Origin: Melampsora larici-populina 98AG31
Lineage: Eukaryota; Basidiomycota; Pucciniomycetes; Pucciniales; Melampsoraceae
Assembly (NCBI RefSeq): GCF_000204055.1
Contig: NW_006768791.1
Span: forward strand, 485,094 to 549,093
Direction of reading: 5' to 3'
Length of the DNA: 64,000 bases
Shown here: positions 24,201-35,371 of the stretch, one piece after another
Position numbering within the stretch: the first letter of the stretch is position 1
Layout: every line of letters begins with the position of its first letter
Position numbers and translations under genes: made by a program
Notes under the pieces: generated by a model
What the model was told of the DNA's origin: nothing
The model's input: only the letters and a program-made list of their open reading frames with translations
Databases searched by the model: none

Positions 24201-25505
24201 GAGCTACATACCTGCGGTTCTTTAACTCGACCTTGGTTGCTGACATGTTTCTCCCACTCGTCAATTTCCTTAGGATCCAGGAAAAGCGGTGGAGTTTCCA
24301 TTTGATCCTCCTCACACTCCCGACTTGCTGCAAGATGTCTCCGGTGTTGGAAGTTGCCATCCGTGCATACGTGATAATCACATTCATCTGGTATATCATT
24401 CTGCTGAAGAGGACCAAAACATCTTGGGCAGTTCATGGCCAGTACATCCAATGCGGAGAGATACAAAGCACAGATAGTAAGTTCTTTCTCCTTTCGCAGC
24501 ATATATCAAAAAGCATCAATTGCTGAAGAAAGTGTCTTTCTCCATCGTCTAGGCTGGAGAGCTCAATGAAATATATGTTAGTTTCCAAACATTTCATCCA
24601 GAGTCGTGGAACTTATAAAGCTCTCACTCCACTCACTTGTTTGGATTTTTTGACCAATAGCATTGGACAAGCCGGATCAAGGAAGGAATCCAATGCCAGT
24701 GCAAATCCTTGTGTTCGTACAGTGCAAAATTTCCACAGTCCATGATGAAGCCGGAGTAGCCTGATGGAATATGCAGTCTGCGGATGCACAGGTGAACCAC
24801 CTATGTACCCCATTCTCATCAAACGAACCTGATCTGAAGTACAATCACAGAATTGTATTTCTTCCTGCTTACGAGCTTTAATAAGGTTGCACCGCCACAC
24901 ATGTCAACAAAATTGATAAAATGAATAAGAGACCAAGCTGGCCACGCACTAACTATGTCTAGCATATCAACCTTGCGAGTACGTAGTTTGCCATCTCCAC
25001 AGCAGCAGCCATGGTTAAAATCCTTATCCCAGGTTGCTGTATGACCCCATTGTAAAGTTTTTTTACATAGTGTCATATATGTCATAAAAATATCCGGTAA
25101 ATTGTTGGCCCAATTTTTCTTTTCGGCCAATCTTTTGCTTTTGTAATAAGAGCCCCGGACATAGTTAGAGAATGTGACGTTTTGTTCTGGTGGTACCACC
25201 ACTTCGGGATCATCGTGCGGCTGTTGTGGCATAAGATTGAAATTGATGTTATCCTCCTCCATTTCCATGACATCTGGTTCATGGTGGGCAGGCGCATTCA
25301 CATCATCATCGATATTTCCATTGAGGCCATTTGCTGCGTGCTCCAGTGCTAGTTCTAGCTGTTCTATCCGATCTTTCACATATCGAGCCTCGCTATCTTG
25401 AACTGCTTCAACAATTATTCCAGAGCCTTCAGCTGCTATAATTGTGCGTTTCTTCTTTTGTTTTCCACCAAAAGGACAAGGAACTGAGGTACCCTTCTTG
25501 CCCAT
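21253..25505 (-). pseudogene. KDZ transposase with CxC1 cysteine cluster, one internal stop
   Basis: Ten exons: 25505-24954, 24864-24637, 24553-24212, 23655-23510, 23441-23318, 23247-22977, 22907-22673, 22612-22446, 22373-22266, 22166-21253, all GT-AG, about 1028 residues. A CxC1-type cluster (GCCCGDG, then FCDCTSDQVRLMRMGYIGG) precedes the KDZ core: NCPRCFGP, DGNFQHRRH (about residues 325-333), DRCSVSHTAAADVRG, CDETGLIGLACQHD, LYDIGC, and HEWTCQLKYNPRLNKGWGLSDGEGLE. The C-terminal part is charged and coiled. An in-frame TGA (24506-24508, codon 276, AIDAF*YML) would stop translation before the catalytic domain; CGA to TGA is the simplest origin. Intron 3 (23656-24211) consists largely of palindromes. 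The mobilising protein may therefore be dead in this copy. Confidence 0.88.
23695..24195. repeat. Internal array of TCACACAATTGTGA palindromes inside a transposase intron
   Basis: More than twenty CACAATTGTG-core units (TCACACAATTGTGA and TCACAATTGTGTGA), a few with variant cores, repeat about every 18-22 bp across 500 bp. They fill most of the 556-nt third intron of the KDZ transposase, whose other introns are about 60-100 nt. The array opens His/Ile/Val-rich frames on both strands, which are artefacts. Confidence 0.9.
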
Positions 25506-26245
25506 CTGTCGTAGATAATATCGATATGGAAATGTGAGGAGCTTGAGATTTGTAGATATGAAGAACTTAGGGAATATACTGAAGAATTGGTTCGTTTGAG
25601 GAGATTTTTTAACGAGTCATCGGGATTTGAGGATGTCTTTTTTCTTCAACGTGCACAGACTCATTTCAATCAGACTAAAGCTGACAGATACTTTCACTGG
25701 CCCCTGTCTACCAAGAATGGCAACTGTCCACTACTCCATTTTCAATTGGGACGGCTGGTTTGAAAATTGGGACGGCGGTTTTCATAGTCTCAGGTTATGT
25801 ATTCCTCCCCAATTGATCTGGTATTAATTGGGAACATCCAATTGATACCAGATGAAGTTGATACATGTTGATAACATTTCAGGTAGGTGAACTGAGGTGA
25901 CCTGCTCTGCAAAACGAGGAGATGAATCATATCGATAATCCCATCCTATGCAGTCCTTGCACGCAATAATCAAGGTCATATGTGAGAAGTTGCACCTTAA
26001 TTATCTCTTGAGAGACTGTACAGAATCACGTGCAAGATTTTATCGGTCCTGTACACACTTCTTTGGAATTGGCCTACACCACAAGGTATTTGTAACATCT
26101 CACCCCTGTCTGTGCGCAACCACACTCGAGGCTCAATCACACACTAATCCTCCCTCCCCTTCCATCTGTCTTTTCTTTACCTTTGATTGCCACTCGTTAC
26201 CTATATGATGCAGAACAATTGATCTTCTAGTTCCAACAGAAACCC
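25506..26245. promoter_or_regulatory. Divergent intergenic region of the KDZ element
   Basis: This 740-bp gap separates the outward-facing starts of the KDZ transposase and the acidic protein gene, so it probably contains both promoters. No clear TATA box or palindrome array is seen. Confidence 0.4.
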
Positions 26246-28284
26246 ATGCGCTCCAAACGCAAAGTCCACAATGGGTCCCGATCGATCGGTTCAAAGTCCA
26301 GATCATCAAGGGTGCTCTCCAATCGCAAACGTACTCCCCAAACCCGACACCGAGACAACTTGACCGCAGCAGAAATGGCTCTTGACGATGAGGACGTAGA
26401 AGATGACGTTGATGAGGATGGTAAGCAGCCGGCGTTATCTTCCTTATAATGATGCGTATTATTTGAATAAAAAGAAACAAACTGATAAGATGAAATCTCC
26501 AACCCGATTTACGCCGGTTGCACTTGACAGATCGCCACCCGGACGAGAACAACGAAACAGAATCGATCATGGATCGACTTGCAAGGCAAATCTCACCGGA
26601 GGAAGAAGATCCTGGCTCACCCCCTCCCCCTACTGGGACCAACAACCGCCGTGCTCTCCGCTCATCAAATGCTCAAACAGAGGAGGAAGCCGCCAAAACG
26701 GTCCTACCTACCATTCACAACTATAAACAACTAGTTGACGACTGGCCTCCTGCCCGTATAGCTGTGCAAGAACGATTGCAAAAGAGGAAGGGCACTGCCG
26801 TTCCCCCTAAAATTCTAACCGAAGCTCGCGCCCTTCAAAAGCTCTACAAGCAACATAAGTCGCTGCTGGCAATCATGGGTAATGTCAGTATATTTACAAT
26901 GAACAAAGCTTTGTAAGTCCAATATCTCTTATGATATCTTGCTTTTGCCACTTAACTGATCTCTTTCTCCAACAGAGGTGAACTTGGAGGTCGACAAAGA
27001 CCTAGCGGTTATCAAATTTGGTTGAAGTTTGGCAAAGAGATCGAAAATTATAGAAAGAAAAGTGAGTTATCTTCCTCTTAAATTTTTAGAATTCCCTGGA
27101 TAATCCCATGAATGATTCTTTAATAGTGCCACGCAAATGGGGGCAGAAAGGTATCTTAGCTTCTCGAAATAAGATACTTGGCCATATATGGACTGGTCTT
27201 CCGGCAAGCCATCGAGAGGTGTTTTCACCTCCCGTTTTTCATGTGCTATCCGGCCTCTCTTATTCTCAACATGGAAAGAGACTTCAGCTCGATGAAGAAC
27301 AGCAAGAAGAAGAGATTGTCTTGGAGCCTGGCGAACGTGAAGCGCTCCAGCGATTATATGATCAGATAGTATGGAAGGAAAAAGTGGCTAAAGAGTATTC
27401 GAAAGCCAGTAAAGGTATACCAGCGGGGCCCACTCTGCCAGACTACAATCGTCAGTCTCTTAAGTGTATTGAGCGTCTTCACAATCAGGTTTGACTTCCA
27501 TTCTCTCAAAAATAAGGTAGTAGTTGTTTTTATTGACTACTACGGGTCAACTTTGCCCTTGACAGATTGAGGACGAGTCAAAAAACATGGGGTTTGACTA
27601 CTATCTTCTAGCATGTAGCAACCATAGTTCAACTGAGGTGGACTCATCTTCCCAAGGATGGTGTGAACAGTATACAAGTTTAGACGATATGGGAAAATAC
27701 GTGAACAAGAAGAGCAGTTTTGCTACCTTGTTTGCAGCCAGGGCTCAAGGACTTTCTGCCGGTGAGGTCGTAGCTGATACCATCGGAGGCAATGGTACGA
27801 TGACAGAAAAGGCTAGAAAAACGGATCCTGGGGATAAAGTGAAGGCAGATCTAGCTCTGGAGTTGCGAACACGTATGAGTAAGTTTGGTTCATATAACTC
27901 ATGATTGATTGGATGCTGATCTGCTTACTCTTATAATCAGAGGCGTTACTTGGATATGAAGTCGGTTTTCCACGAGGCCCAGACCCAGAAGCCATATTGC
28001 TAGACAAGGGTTACGATATTAAAATTATTCAATTACCAGGTTCTAAACTACCATATCAAACTTTGAAACTTGGATTCAATGCCATGAACAGTCGAAGATC
28101 TTTGTGGCTTGATGATATCAAAGCAAATCTATTCAACTTGGAAAAGATAGCATCTCCTGATGTTCAAAATGATGATATTGTTCAAATGGATATAGATGAA
28201 GAGGTCACTAACACCCAAGGCGTAACTCTTGATGATGAAGTGGATGATGATGAAGAATGGGGTGGATTAGGGGATGAGGAATGA
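26246..28284 (+). CDS. KDZ-associated acidic protein, 541 residues, family not recognised
   Basis: Six exons (26246-26420, 26531-26878, 26978-27061, 27127-27488, 27566-27878, 27941-28284) join in phase with GT-AG introns and no stops. The N-terminus is basic (MRSKRKVHNGSRSIGSKS), followed by an acidic patch, a Lys/Leu-rich helical region, and a stretch (RPSGYQIWLKFGKEIENYRKK ... IWTGLPASHREVF) that loosely recalls an HMG box. The C-terminus is highly acidic (DDEVDDDEEWGGLGDEE). It starts 740 bp from the transposase and is transcribed away from it, so shared regulation and a role in transposition are possible but inferred. No catalytic motif is apparent. Confidence 0.75.
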
Positions 28285-28747
28285 ATTCGGATCAAAACTG
28301 TGGAATATATATATTTTGAAGCACAGTGGTTCCTTTCACCTTATTCTACACTTGATTCTAGACTTAAATAACTTAAATATGGTTTTAGACATCTTGATTC
28401 AATGTTTATTTCAAACACTTCACTTATATGTCAAAATCTTTGCTTTCCTTCCTTATCTTTCTAAACTATATCTCTTTAGAAGATGTTTACGGTTTTTTTT
28501 TTGTTTTTATATTGAAGAGCTGCAAATATTCTGTTCCACAACAAAAATGTCAATCACACATGTGCAATGATGAATCACACACCTGTTCCGGAGCAAGTTG
28601 GTTTTTTTTTGTTTTTATATTGAAGAGCTACCAAAATTCTGTTCCACAACAAAATTGTCAATCACGCATGTGTGATTAACATTCACACAGTTGGGTGATT
28701 AATAACACACCTGTTCCGGAACAGGTTGTCTTTGGTAAAATGTGTAT
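28285..28747. other. 3' flank with scattered palindromes
   Basis: AT-rich, no gene. A duplicated motif (GTTTTTATATTGAAGAGC with nearby CACATGTG-like words) occurs at about 28503 and 28612. Confidence 0.5.
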
Positions 28748-29478
28748 GATCATATAATGACCTAGTTACACGCATACCTGATTTCAAAGGTATGATGACA
28801 CCACAACTTTTGCAGTTTCCGCACCACACTAAAAGTAATTGTATATTTGGAATCAGGCATGTTCACTTACTCTATGACCTACCTTTCACATCATCCGGAA
28901 CAAGTTGTGTATGATCATATTTTGACCTAGTTACACGCATACCTGATTACAAAGGTATGATAACACCACAACTTTTTCAGTTTCCGCACCACACTAAAAG
29001 TAAGTGTATATTTGGAATCAGGCATGTTCACTTACTCTATGACCTACCTTTCACATCATCCGGAACAAGTTGTGTTTGGTAAATTGTGTATGATCATATT
29101 TTGACCTAGTTACACGCATACCTGAATTCAAAGGTATGATAACACCACAACTTTTGCAGTTTCCGCACCACAATAAAAGTAAGTGCATATTTGGAATCAG
29201 GCATGTTCACTTACTCTATGACGTACCTTTCACATGTTCCTGAACAAGTTGTCTTGGGTAAATTGTGTATGATCATATTTTGACCTAGTTACACACATAC
29301 CTGAATTCAAAGGTATGATAACACCACAACTTTTGCAGTTTCCGCACCACACTAAAAGTAAGTGTATATTTGGAATCAGCCATGATCATTTGATCTATGA
29401 CCTACCTTTCACATCATCCGGAACACGTTGTGTTTGGTAAATTGTGTATGATCATATTTTGACCTAGTTACACACATA
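28748..29478. repeat. Tandem repeat, about 179-bp unit, 4 copies
   Basis: Units begin with GATCATATTTTGACCTAGTT at about 28748, 28913, 29092, 29271 and a truncated fifth at 29450. Periods are 165, 179, 179 and 179. Each includes TTTCCGCACCACACTAAAAG and CATCCGGAACAAGTTGTG. Confidence 0.88.
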
Positions 29479-30686
29479 AATTTCAATGGCAGCAAATTGT
29501 GTCATTCATATCTTTTCCTTTCACAATTTCTGCCCAAACTGTGAAAGCAATTTCAAAGCAATTCTACATTTATGGAAAGCGGGTATAACTAGGTATGAAG
29601 AATATGTGGATAAATATGTGTCCTTCAAAATTGAGATTTCATTCCATCTTCCCTAACTGATAAAAAGGTATTTCCAAAGAAACAAGTCAGTATTTCTGGA
29701 CTGAACACATCAATAATTAATTTTCACCTTTTGAATTTTCACCTTTTGATTGATGAATTATGTTCATACATAAATCTTCATTCACATAGATCCTGCAAGT
29801 TTACGGGTCTTTGGTTAATTTTCATCATTAGAAATGGTGAATTATTTACATATACCATCATGCACATTCCTCTATTGGATTCTAAAAGAGACATATATGG
29901 ATCATTTAAATGCTCCATATATGTCTCTTTGTGATCATTTAGAATCAAAATCATGATTTGTGGCAAATTCAAATTCATATACATAAGGAACATTTAAATG
30001 ATCTCAATGTCTCTTTGAGATCATATATAATTAACATAGATAATCATATCTCTTGCATTCATACCATACGGGTATGAATCAAACATGTAATCAGAAGGAT
30101 ATCATGCTGTTATCCTTCATTTTTGACAACTCTTTCAAATCTAACAACTCTCAGCTATATTGCAGGTGTTTACCAATGTAGTTCACTTTTCCTGACTAAT
30201 AAATATATTTCTCATTACGCTGAACCTTAGGGTTTTAATATGTGTAATAACTCCAAAGATAATTGATAGAGATAGAAGATGAGTTATCTATCGTTCAAAA
30301 TCGAAACTTAAAACAAAGTCAAATTTATAAAATCAAGACTTAAATCAAAGTCAAATTTATTTCGAATATTAAATCAAAGTAAGCACCAATTCAATATTTG
30401 ACATCTACTGATCCTTAGGGTTTTACTATGTGTAATAAAACCAAAGAGATTTGACAGAGATAGAAGAACAGTTAGATATTGTTTTAATTCAAAACTTAAT
30501 ACAAAGTCAAATTTATTTCGAATATTAAAAGAAAGTAAGCACCGATTCAAAATTTGAGATCTATTATTGGAATTTGAATATTGAAGCAAAGTAAGCCATC
30601 CGAAGAATCGATGGAACAATTGGCATCGAAAACTACTCACATAGACTCTGTGGTTGAACACAGATGGACTTCTCATGATGTAAGAT
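29479..30686. other. AT-rich KDZ interior without a clear gene
   Basis: A diverged direct repeat of about 188 bp (starting CTTAGGGTTTT near 30226 and 30414) is visible. Open frames are short and unconvincing. Confidence 0.5.
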
Positions 30687-31099
30687 CTAGAGTTTGCATC
30701 GTACAAAGTCAGAATCTTCTTCTGATCCACGTCTAATGTGTTCCATTTTCGTAGCCTCATGCAATTGATTCTTATTTGAGATCATCCAACGAGTGTTAAG
30801 AAGTTGGTAACGACGCTGCATATCCGGTGATGAAGGAGATCCAGTCAGTAAAAGACTGGTGACCAAAGACTTATATATGACTTTACCTGGTCGATAATAC
30901 TTTGAATTCCCGACCAGAACCTCAAGATTCCCTCCCCCTCCTCACAATGATTTGGACCGCTCTTTTGAGTGTGATAATTCATAAAGAGTTGTTTTATGAA
31001 AGGATCTTTGATGTGGTCAAAAGCGTTGTGAATAGGTTTGATGATAGGATGAGCAAGATCGTAACGCAGGGATAAACTTCGGCTTGGGCAGTCGGTCAT
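30687..31099 (-). CDS. Possible small KDZ gene, 113 residues, unknown
   Basis: Exon 1 (31099-30887, 71 codons, MTDCPSRSLSLRYDLAHP) and exon 2 (30815-30687) join in phase through a GT-AG intron of 71 nt and end at TAG. The product is hydrophilic with a likely helical C-terminus. No family is recognised, there is no supporting homology, and the region is repeat-rich, so it may be a chance open frame or a remnant. Confidence 0.3.
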
Positions 31100-32328
31100 G
31101 ATTGATGGCGAATCTGTGTTTCGGATGGGGTTTTAAAATGATGGGATGGTTTGTGTTGTATGTATTTATTTTGAATCATAAAATATGTATTGGATCATAA
31201 ATTAACCCCTAACCCTCATAGGTAATAAGAGATGAGGGCTGGGCAAACCTAACCCTAAAGATTCCGTACCACATCACGAGCCATGTATCTCTTTGTATCA
31301 CTCATCTATCCCTCCAGCTCACCCCGATTCACCAACTGACTTATTTGGATTCGATAATCATAAAGGAGTTTGTTGTATTCTTGGTAAGTCAAGGTTCAAA
31401 TTTACTCGGTTTGACTTCATGTTTTGCTCATATCTTTGTTTTCTCGTTTTAGGCCGATTACCCTTTCCATTGATCCACAGGATAATCCGGACTTGGTAAC
31501 TTGGCTGGAGGCAATATAAACTTGGCTCGAGGAGATATAAACTATCACATCATCTCCCAGTCTGTTGCTGAGTGCTCCTAATTGTTGGACTCCGTGCTAC
31601 GAACCGGGAGTCATTCGGCCTACTGCGGAGATTGGTGTGCTAGTCTAGTTCAAGAAGAAATCCTTAGATTTGTGTAAGCTCAGACTAATCCTCATTTTGA
31701 TTCAAATTGTAGATTATCTTCTAATATCTCAATCTTCTGCCCTCTACTACTAGTGTATCATCGACACTTTTGGACATCTATCGAAAGAAATCGACTTGGT
31801 ATTAATCAAAATCAACAGAGGATACAAGATTTATATTTAGTTAACTCGAGTTCGCATTCGTTAACTTATCTTATGCTTTATGCTGATTCAAATCTGACTA
31901 TAAATCTGTTTTTACACTTATTTCAATGGGTTTGATAGGAAATCGATCCATCATTATTCAAATCAATTTGATAAAATTGAAGTACACTTGCTGATTTAAA
32001 CCGATCAATCATTTATGATATTTAATTCATACAATTGAAGGTAACTTGCCATATATATTCATATGTAGCTTTGAAGAAGGGATTACAATCTTCAGACTTG
32101 TTGATTGCATTTGGAGCTGAGAATGCTTTTATTACTAAACTTAATCTAGGTATCATCTGTTCCCATTTCTATCCATCCTCTAGATAATATAAAGGATCGA
32201 ATATAACATCTGTTTTGCAAGTATGTAATTTTTCCCTTATAGAACATGTCAGTTATCACAATTCTTGACCATGACTGATATTTCTTCTACCAATTTCCAT
32301 TTTGTTTGATTAAAAGCAAATAGATAAG
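31100..32328. other. Region upstream of the TET/JBP gene
   Basis: No supported coding region. It presumably holds the promoter of the dioxygenase gene. Short open frames do not show domain signals. Confidence 0.45.
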
Positions 32329-33844
32329 ATGAGCCGTGCGCGAAGTAATGAAAGGAAGAGGAAAGCTGGGGTGAAGGTTCCCACGAACAAGTCCAGAACA
32401 TCGCCGGCCTACTATAAATCTAGGGATAAATACAAGAGGGAGAAGAAGTTAAGCAAATTATACAGTCGTCATCACGCAAAACGAAAGGAATTAAAAGCAA
32501 AACTCACTTCGGAGCTTGGCTTACCCTTAGACACCAAGTTTATTTTTCGTTACAGTTTGAAAGATAGACCTGATCTGGCTGATCGTGAACGAATTAGTAT
32601 TAGTTCCGGAACTGTAGTTGTGATCAATAAAATTGATCTATCGATAGTTTTAGTAGTTAAATGTATACCATATGAAGAGATGGATCCTGCACTTAGAGCC
32701 CGTTATGATCATTCTATATCAACCACATTCCTACATGCACGTGCTCGAAATCAATGCAAAATACATAGTTCTATTCAGCCGGATGGAAACAAAGATGATG
32801 AGATGAAACCTCTTGAAGGATGGATGGGCTGTGGGGGATGGCGAGGAGGATGCGAAAAAGATAAATCTTTAGGTGAGCTCTCACTACTTTATAGTAATGA
32901 GTGTATTCAATAAACTAATACTAAGTATCTTACCAATATTCATTTTCATAATGCTCTTCTGGATGTTTTTTGTATAGGGGTGTACTCGATGAACTCATTT
33001 ACTTCATCTGATATAGGTAGAATTCAAACTGATAAAGAGAGAATGACGGAATTTCATCGTATCAGGGATTTCTGGGCAGGAAGATTTTCTTTATTATCAC
33101 TCTTTGTTTTCAAGACGAATCTAGCTCTGGCATTTCAAGCCAAGATTCCCGGATTCGATCAACTTAAATGGCAACTAACTCCAAATGGTTTAGTATTTGC
33201 ATCCAATCTGGTTGTTACATGTGACGGGTTTTGTAATCATCCACATACTGACAAAGATCATAGTAGATATGCTTTTGGTATGTGGGCATTGATAATTAGA
33301 AAGACTGGTTTACCGTATGATAAAGTCAAGGGGGTTAAAATAGGTAATAAGGACGGAGTGAAGCTGGGTGAAGTAAGAGGTACAAGATTTAGATATGATG
33401 ACTTTGATGTGGAGGTTGCTGTATCCGAGTGTAACGGTGTATATGATATCTTATGGGATACAACGGTGAGTGGTGCATAAGATATCATATGGAACATTGC
33501 TGACTTTGCCAATATTTGGTTTCATTTGGTCTGATTTTCACGTGCAGTGTGAACATTACACAACTTCTTCAGTAGCTTATAATGGTAATGGTGATATAAT
33601 TCCTCATAAGAAGGGTGTAGTGACCATGTACGGATCTTCTTGTCAAATTTCACAAGATTTGGTTAATAGAATCAAGCTACTTGGGGAGAAGAAGAAAGAT
33701 ATGACAGATGCACAGTGGGAGAAGTATTGTGCTGGTAGGGTGAAAGACTACGAGCAAGAGTCTATCAACAAAACAGAGAAGGCTTTGGAGCAGGATGATT
33801 TGAAGAAGTTGAAGAAAGTTGAAAAGCAAGTCAAAAAGAAATAA
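32329..33844 (+). CDS. TET/JBP-type 2OG-Fe(II) dioxygenase, 442 residues
   Basis: Three exons (32329-32872, 32978-33465, 33548-33844) join in phase with no stop. The N-terminal 75 residues are very basic. The iron-binding HxD is CNHPHTDKD (His271, Asp273), followed by SRYAFGMWALI, and the distal histidine is in CEHYTTSS (His347), created by correct removal of intron 2. This layout matches fungal TET/JBP enzymes, which oxidise 5-methylcytosine (or thymine in JBP) using 2-oxoglutarate and oxygen. The C-terminus is a Lys-rich coiled segment. Basidiomycete TET/JBP genes are known to ride with KDZ transposons. Substrate is inferred; I could not assign the 2OG-binding arginine with confidence. Confidence 0.82.
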
Positions 33845-35371
33845 TACATATTAAAAGATCAAAGGAGAGTTTCAAAATTAGATTCCCGAGTTGTATGAAA
33901 TCCAGATATACTAGCTTACCTATATAGTGAAATGTGTGGGTTATTCTGCCCCTGATAGATAAACTAGAAAGGAATTGATATCATCTTGAATGAGTTTGAC
34001 AAATGCGTGATTAATAATCACCAAATTCTTTGTGATTATTGATGTTGTGATTGAAAAAAGATGTGAGATCAGTGTCACACAATTGTGTGATTGAGCGTCA
34101 CAATTGTGTGACACTGAATCACACAATTGTGACACTGAATCACACAATTGTGACACTCATTTACACAAATGGGACCCTGAATCACACTAATTTGTGACCA
34201 AATTGTAAAACAACTTATTTGATGATGGAAACTCCTGTTCCAAAAAGATAATAAGAAAACAAAGTATGTATTTCTTTTTCATATTAAGCCAAGTTTAAAT
34301 ATTTTCTCATGGGATTGAGATTAGAGTAAAAACACGCAAAAGTAAGTGTCACAATTGTGTGATCACAATTCACACTTGTGTGACACCAATTCACACGATT
34401 GTGAATTGTGAAACTCAATCTCACCATTGGGACCCTGAATCACACTAATTTGTGACCAGATTGATGGAAACTCGTGTTCCAAAAAGATAATAAGAAAACA
34501 AAGTATGTATTTCTTTTTCATATTAAGCCAAGTTTAAATATTTTCTCATGGGATTGAGATTAGAGTAAAAACACGCAAAATTCAGTGTCACAATTGTGTG
34601 AAGGTGATTCACACTTGTGTGACTCCAATTCACACAATTGTGAATTGTGACACTCAATCACACAATTGGGACCCTGAATCACACTCATTTGTGACCAGAT
34701 TGTAAACCAACTTATTTGATGATGGAAACTTGTGTTCCAAAAAGATAATAAGAAAACAATGTATGCATTTATTTTTCATATTAAGCCAAGTTAAAATAAT
34801 TTCTCATGAGATTGAGATTAGAGTAAACACACGCAAATGTGTCTGTGATTCTTGTGGTTGAGAAAGACCCATATGAAGAACACACTGTGATTGTTGGTCA
34901 CAAATTTGTTAATCTTTAACAATCACAAATGTGTGATTGAGATTCACACAAGTGTAATTGAGGATCACAAATGTGTGAATGAAGGTCACACAGTTGTGAA
35001 TCCCTGTCACACATTTGTGAATCGTAATCACACATATGTGAATCTCAATCACACATTTGTGACATTCAATTACGCTATTGTGAATAATGTGAAAAACTTT
35101 GTAATTCATCTTTATAAACAAGGAAGTTGGAATATTGATTGAGATTCACAAATGTGTGAATGAGGATCACACAGTTGTGAATCTCTGTCACACATTTGTG
35201 AATCCCTGTCACACATTTGTGACTCTCAATAACACATTTGTGACATTCAATTACGCTATTGTGAATAGTGTGAAAAACTTTGTAATTCATCTTTATCATC
35301 AAGGAAGTTGGAATATTTTCAAGCTAAGATGTAAGTATTAGTTTAGTAAGTACACAAGAAGAAGACATTTG
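33845..35371. repeat. Repeat-rich interval with palindromes and tandem blocks
   Basis: CACAATTGTG-core palindromes cluster at 34070-34170, 34350-34420 and 34585-34650. A block (GATGGAAACT...TTAAGCCAAG) repeats at about 34225, 34463 and 34721. From 34920 to 35260 the core changes to TCACAAATGTGTGA and a 181-bp unit repeats (35061, 35242). No gene is supported. Confidence 0.8.

Noticed and set aside
23693..24502. Open frames on both strands rich in His/Ile/Val repeats
   Set aside because: They are translations of the palindrome array; symmetric repeats open both strands. The real coding exon ends at 24212.
31203..31258. CCCTAA-like words suggesting a telomere remnant
   Set aside because: Only isolated copies occur, not a tandem array.
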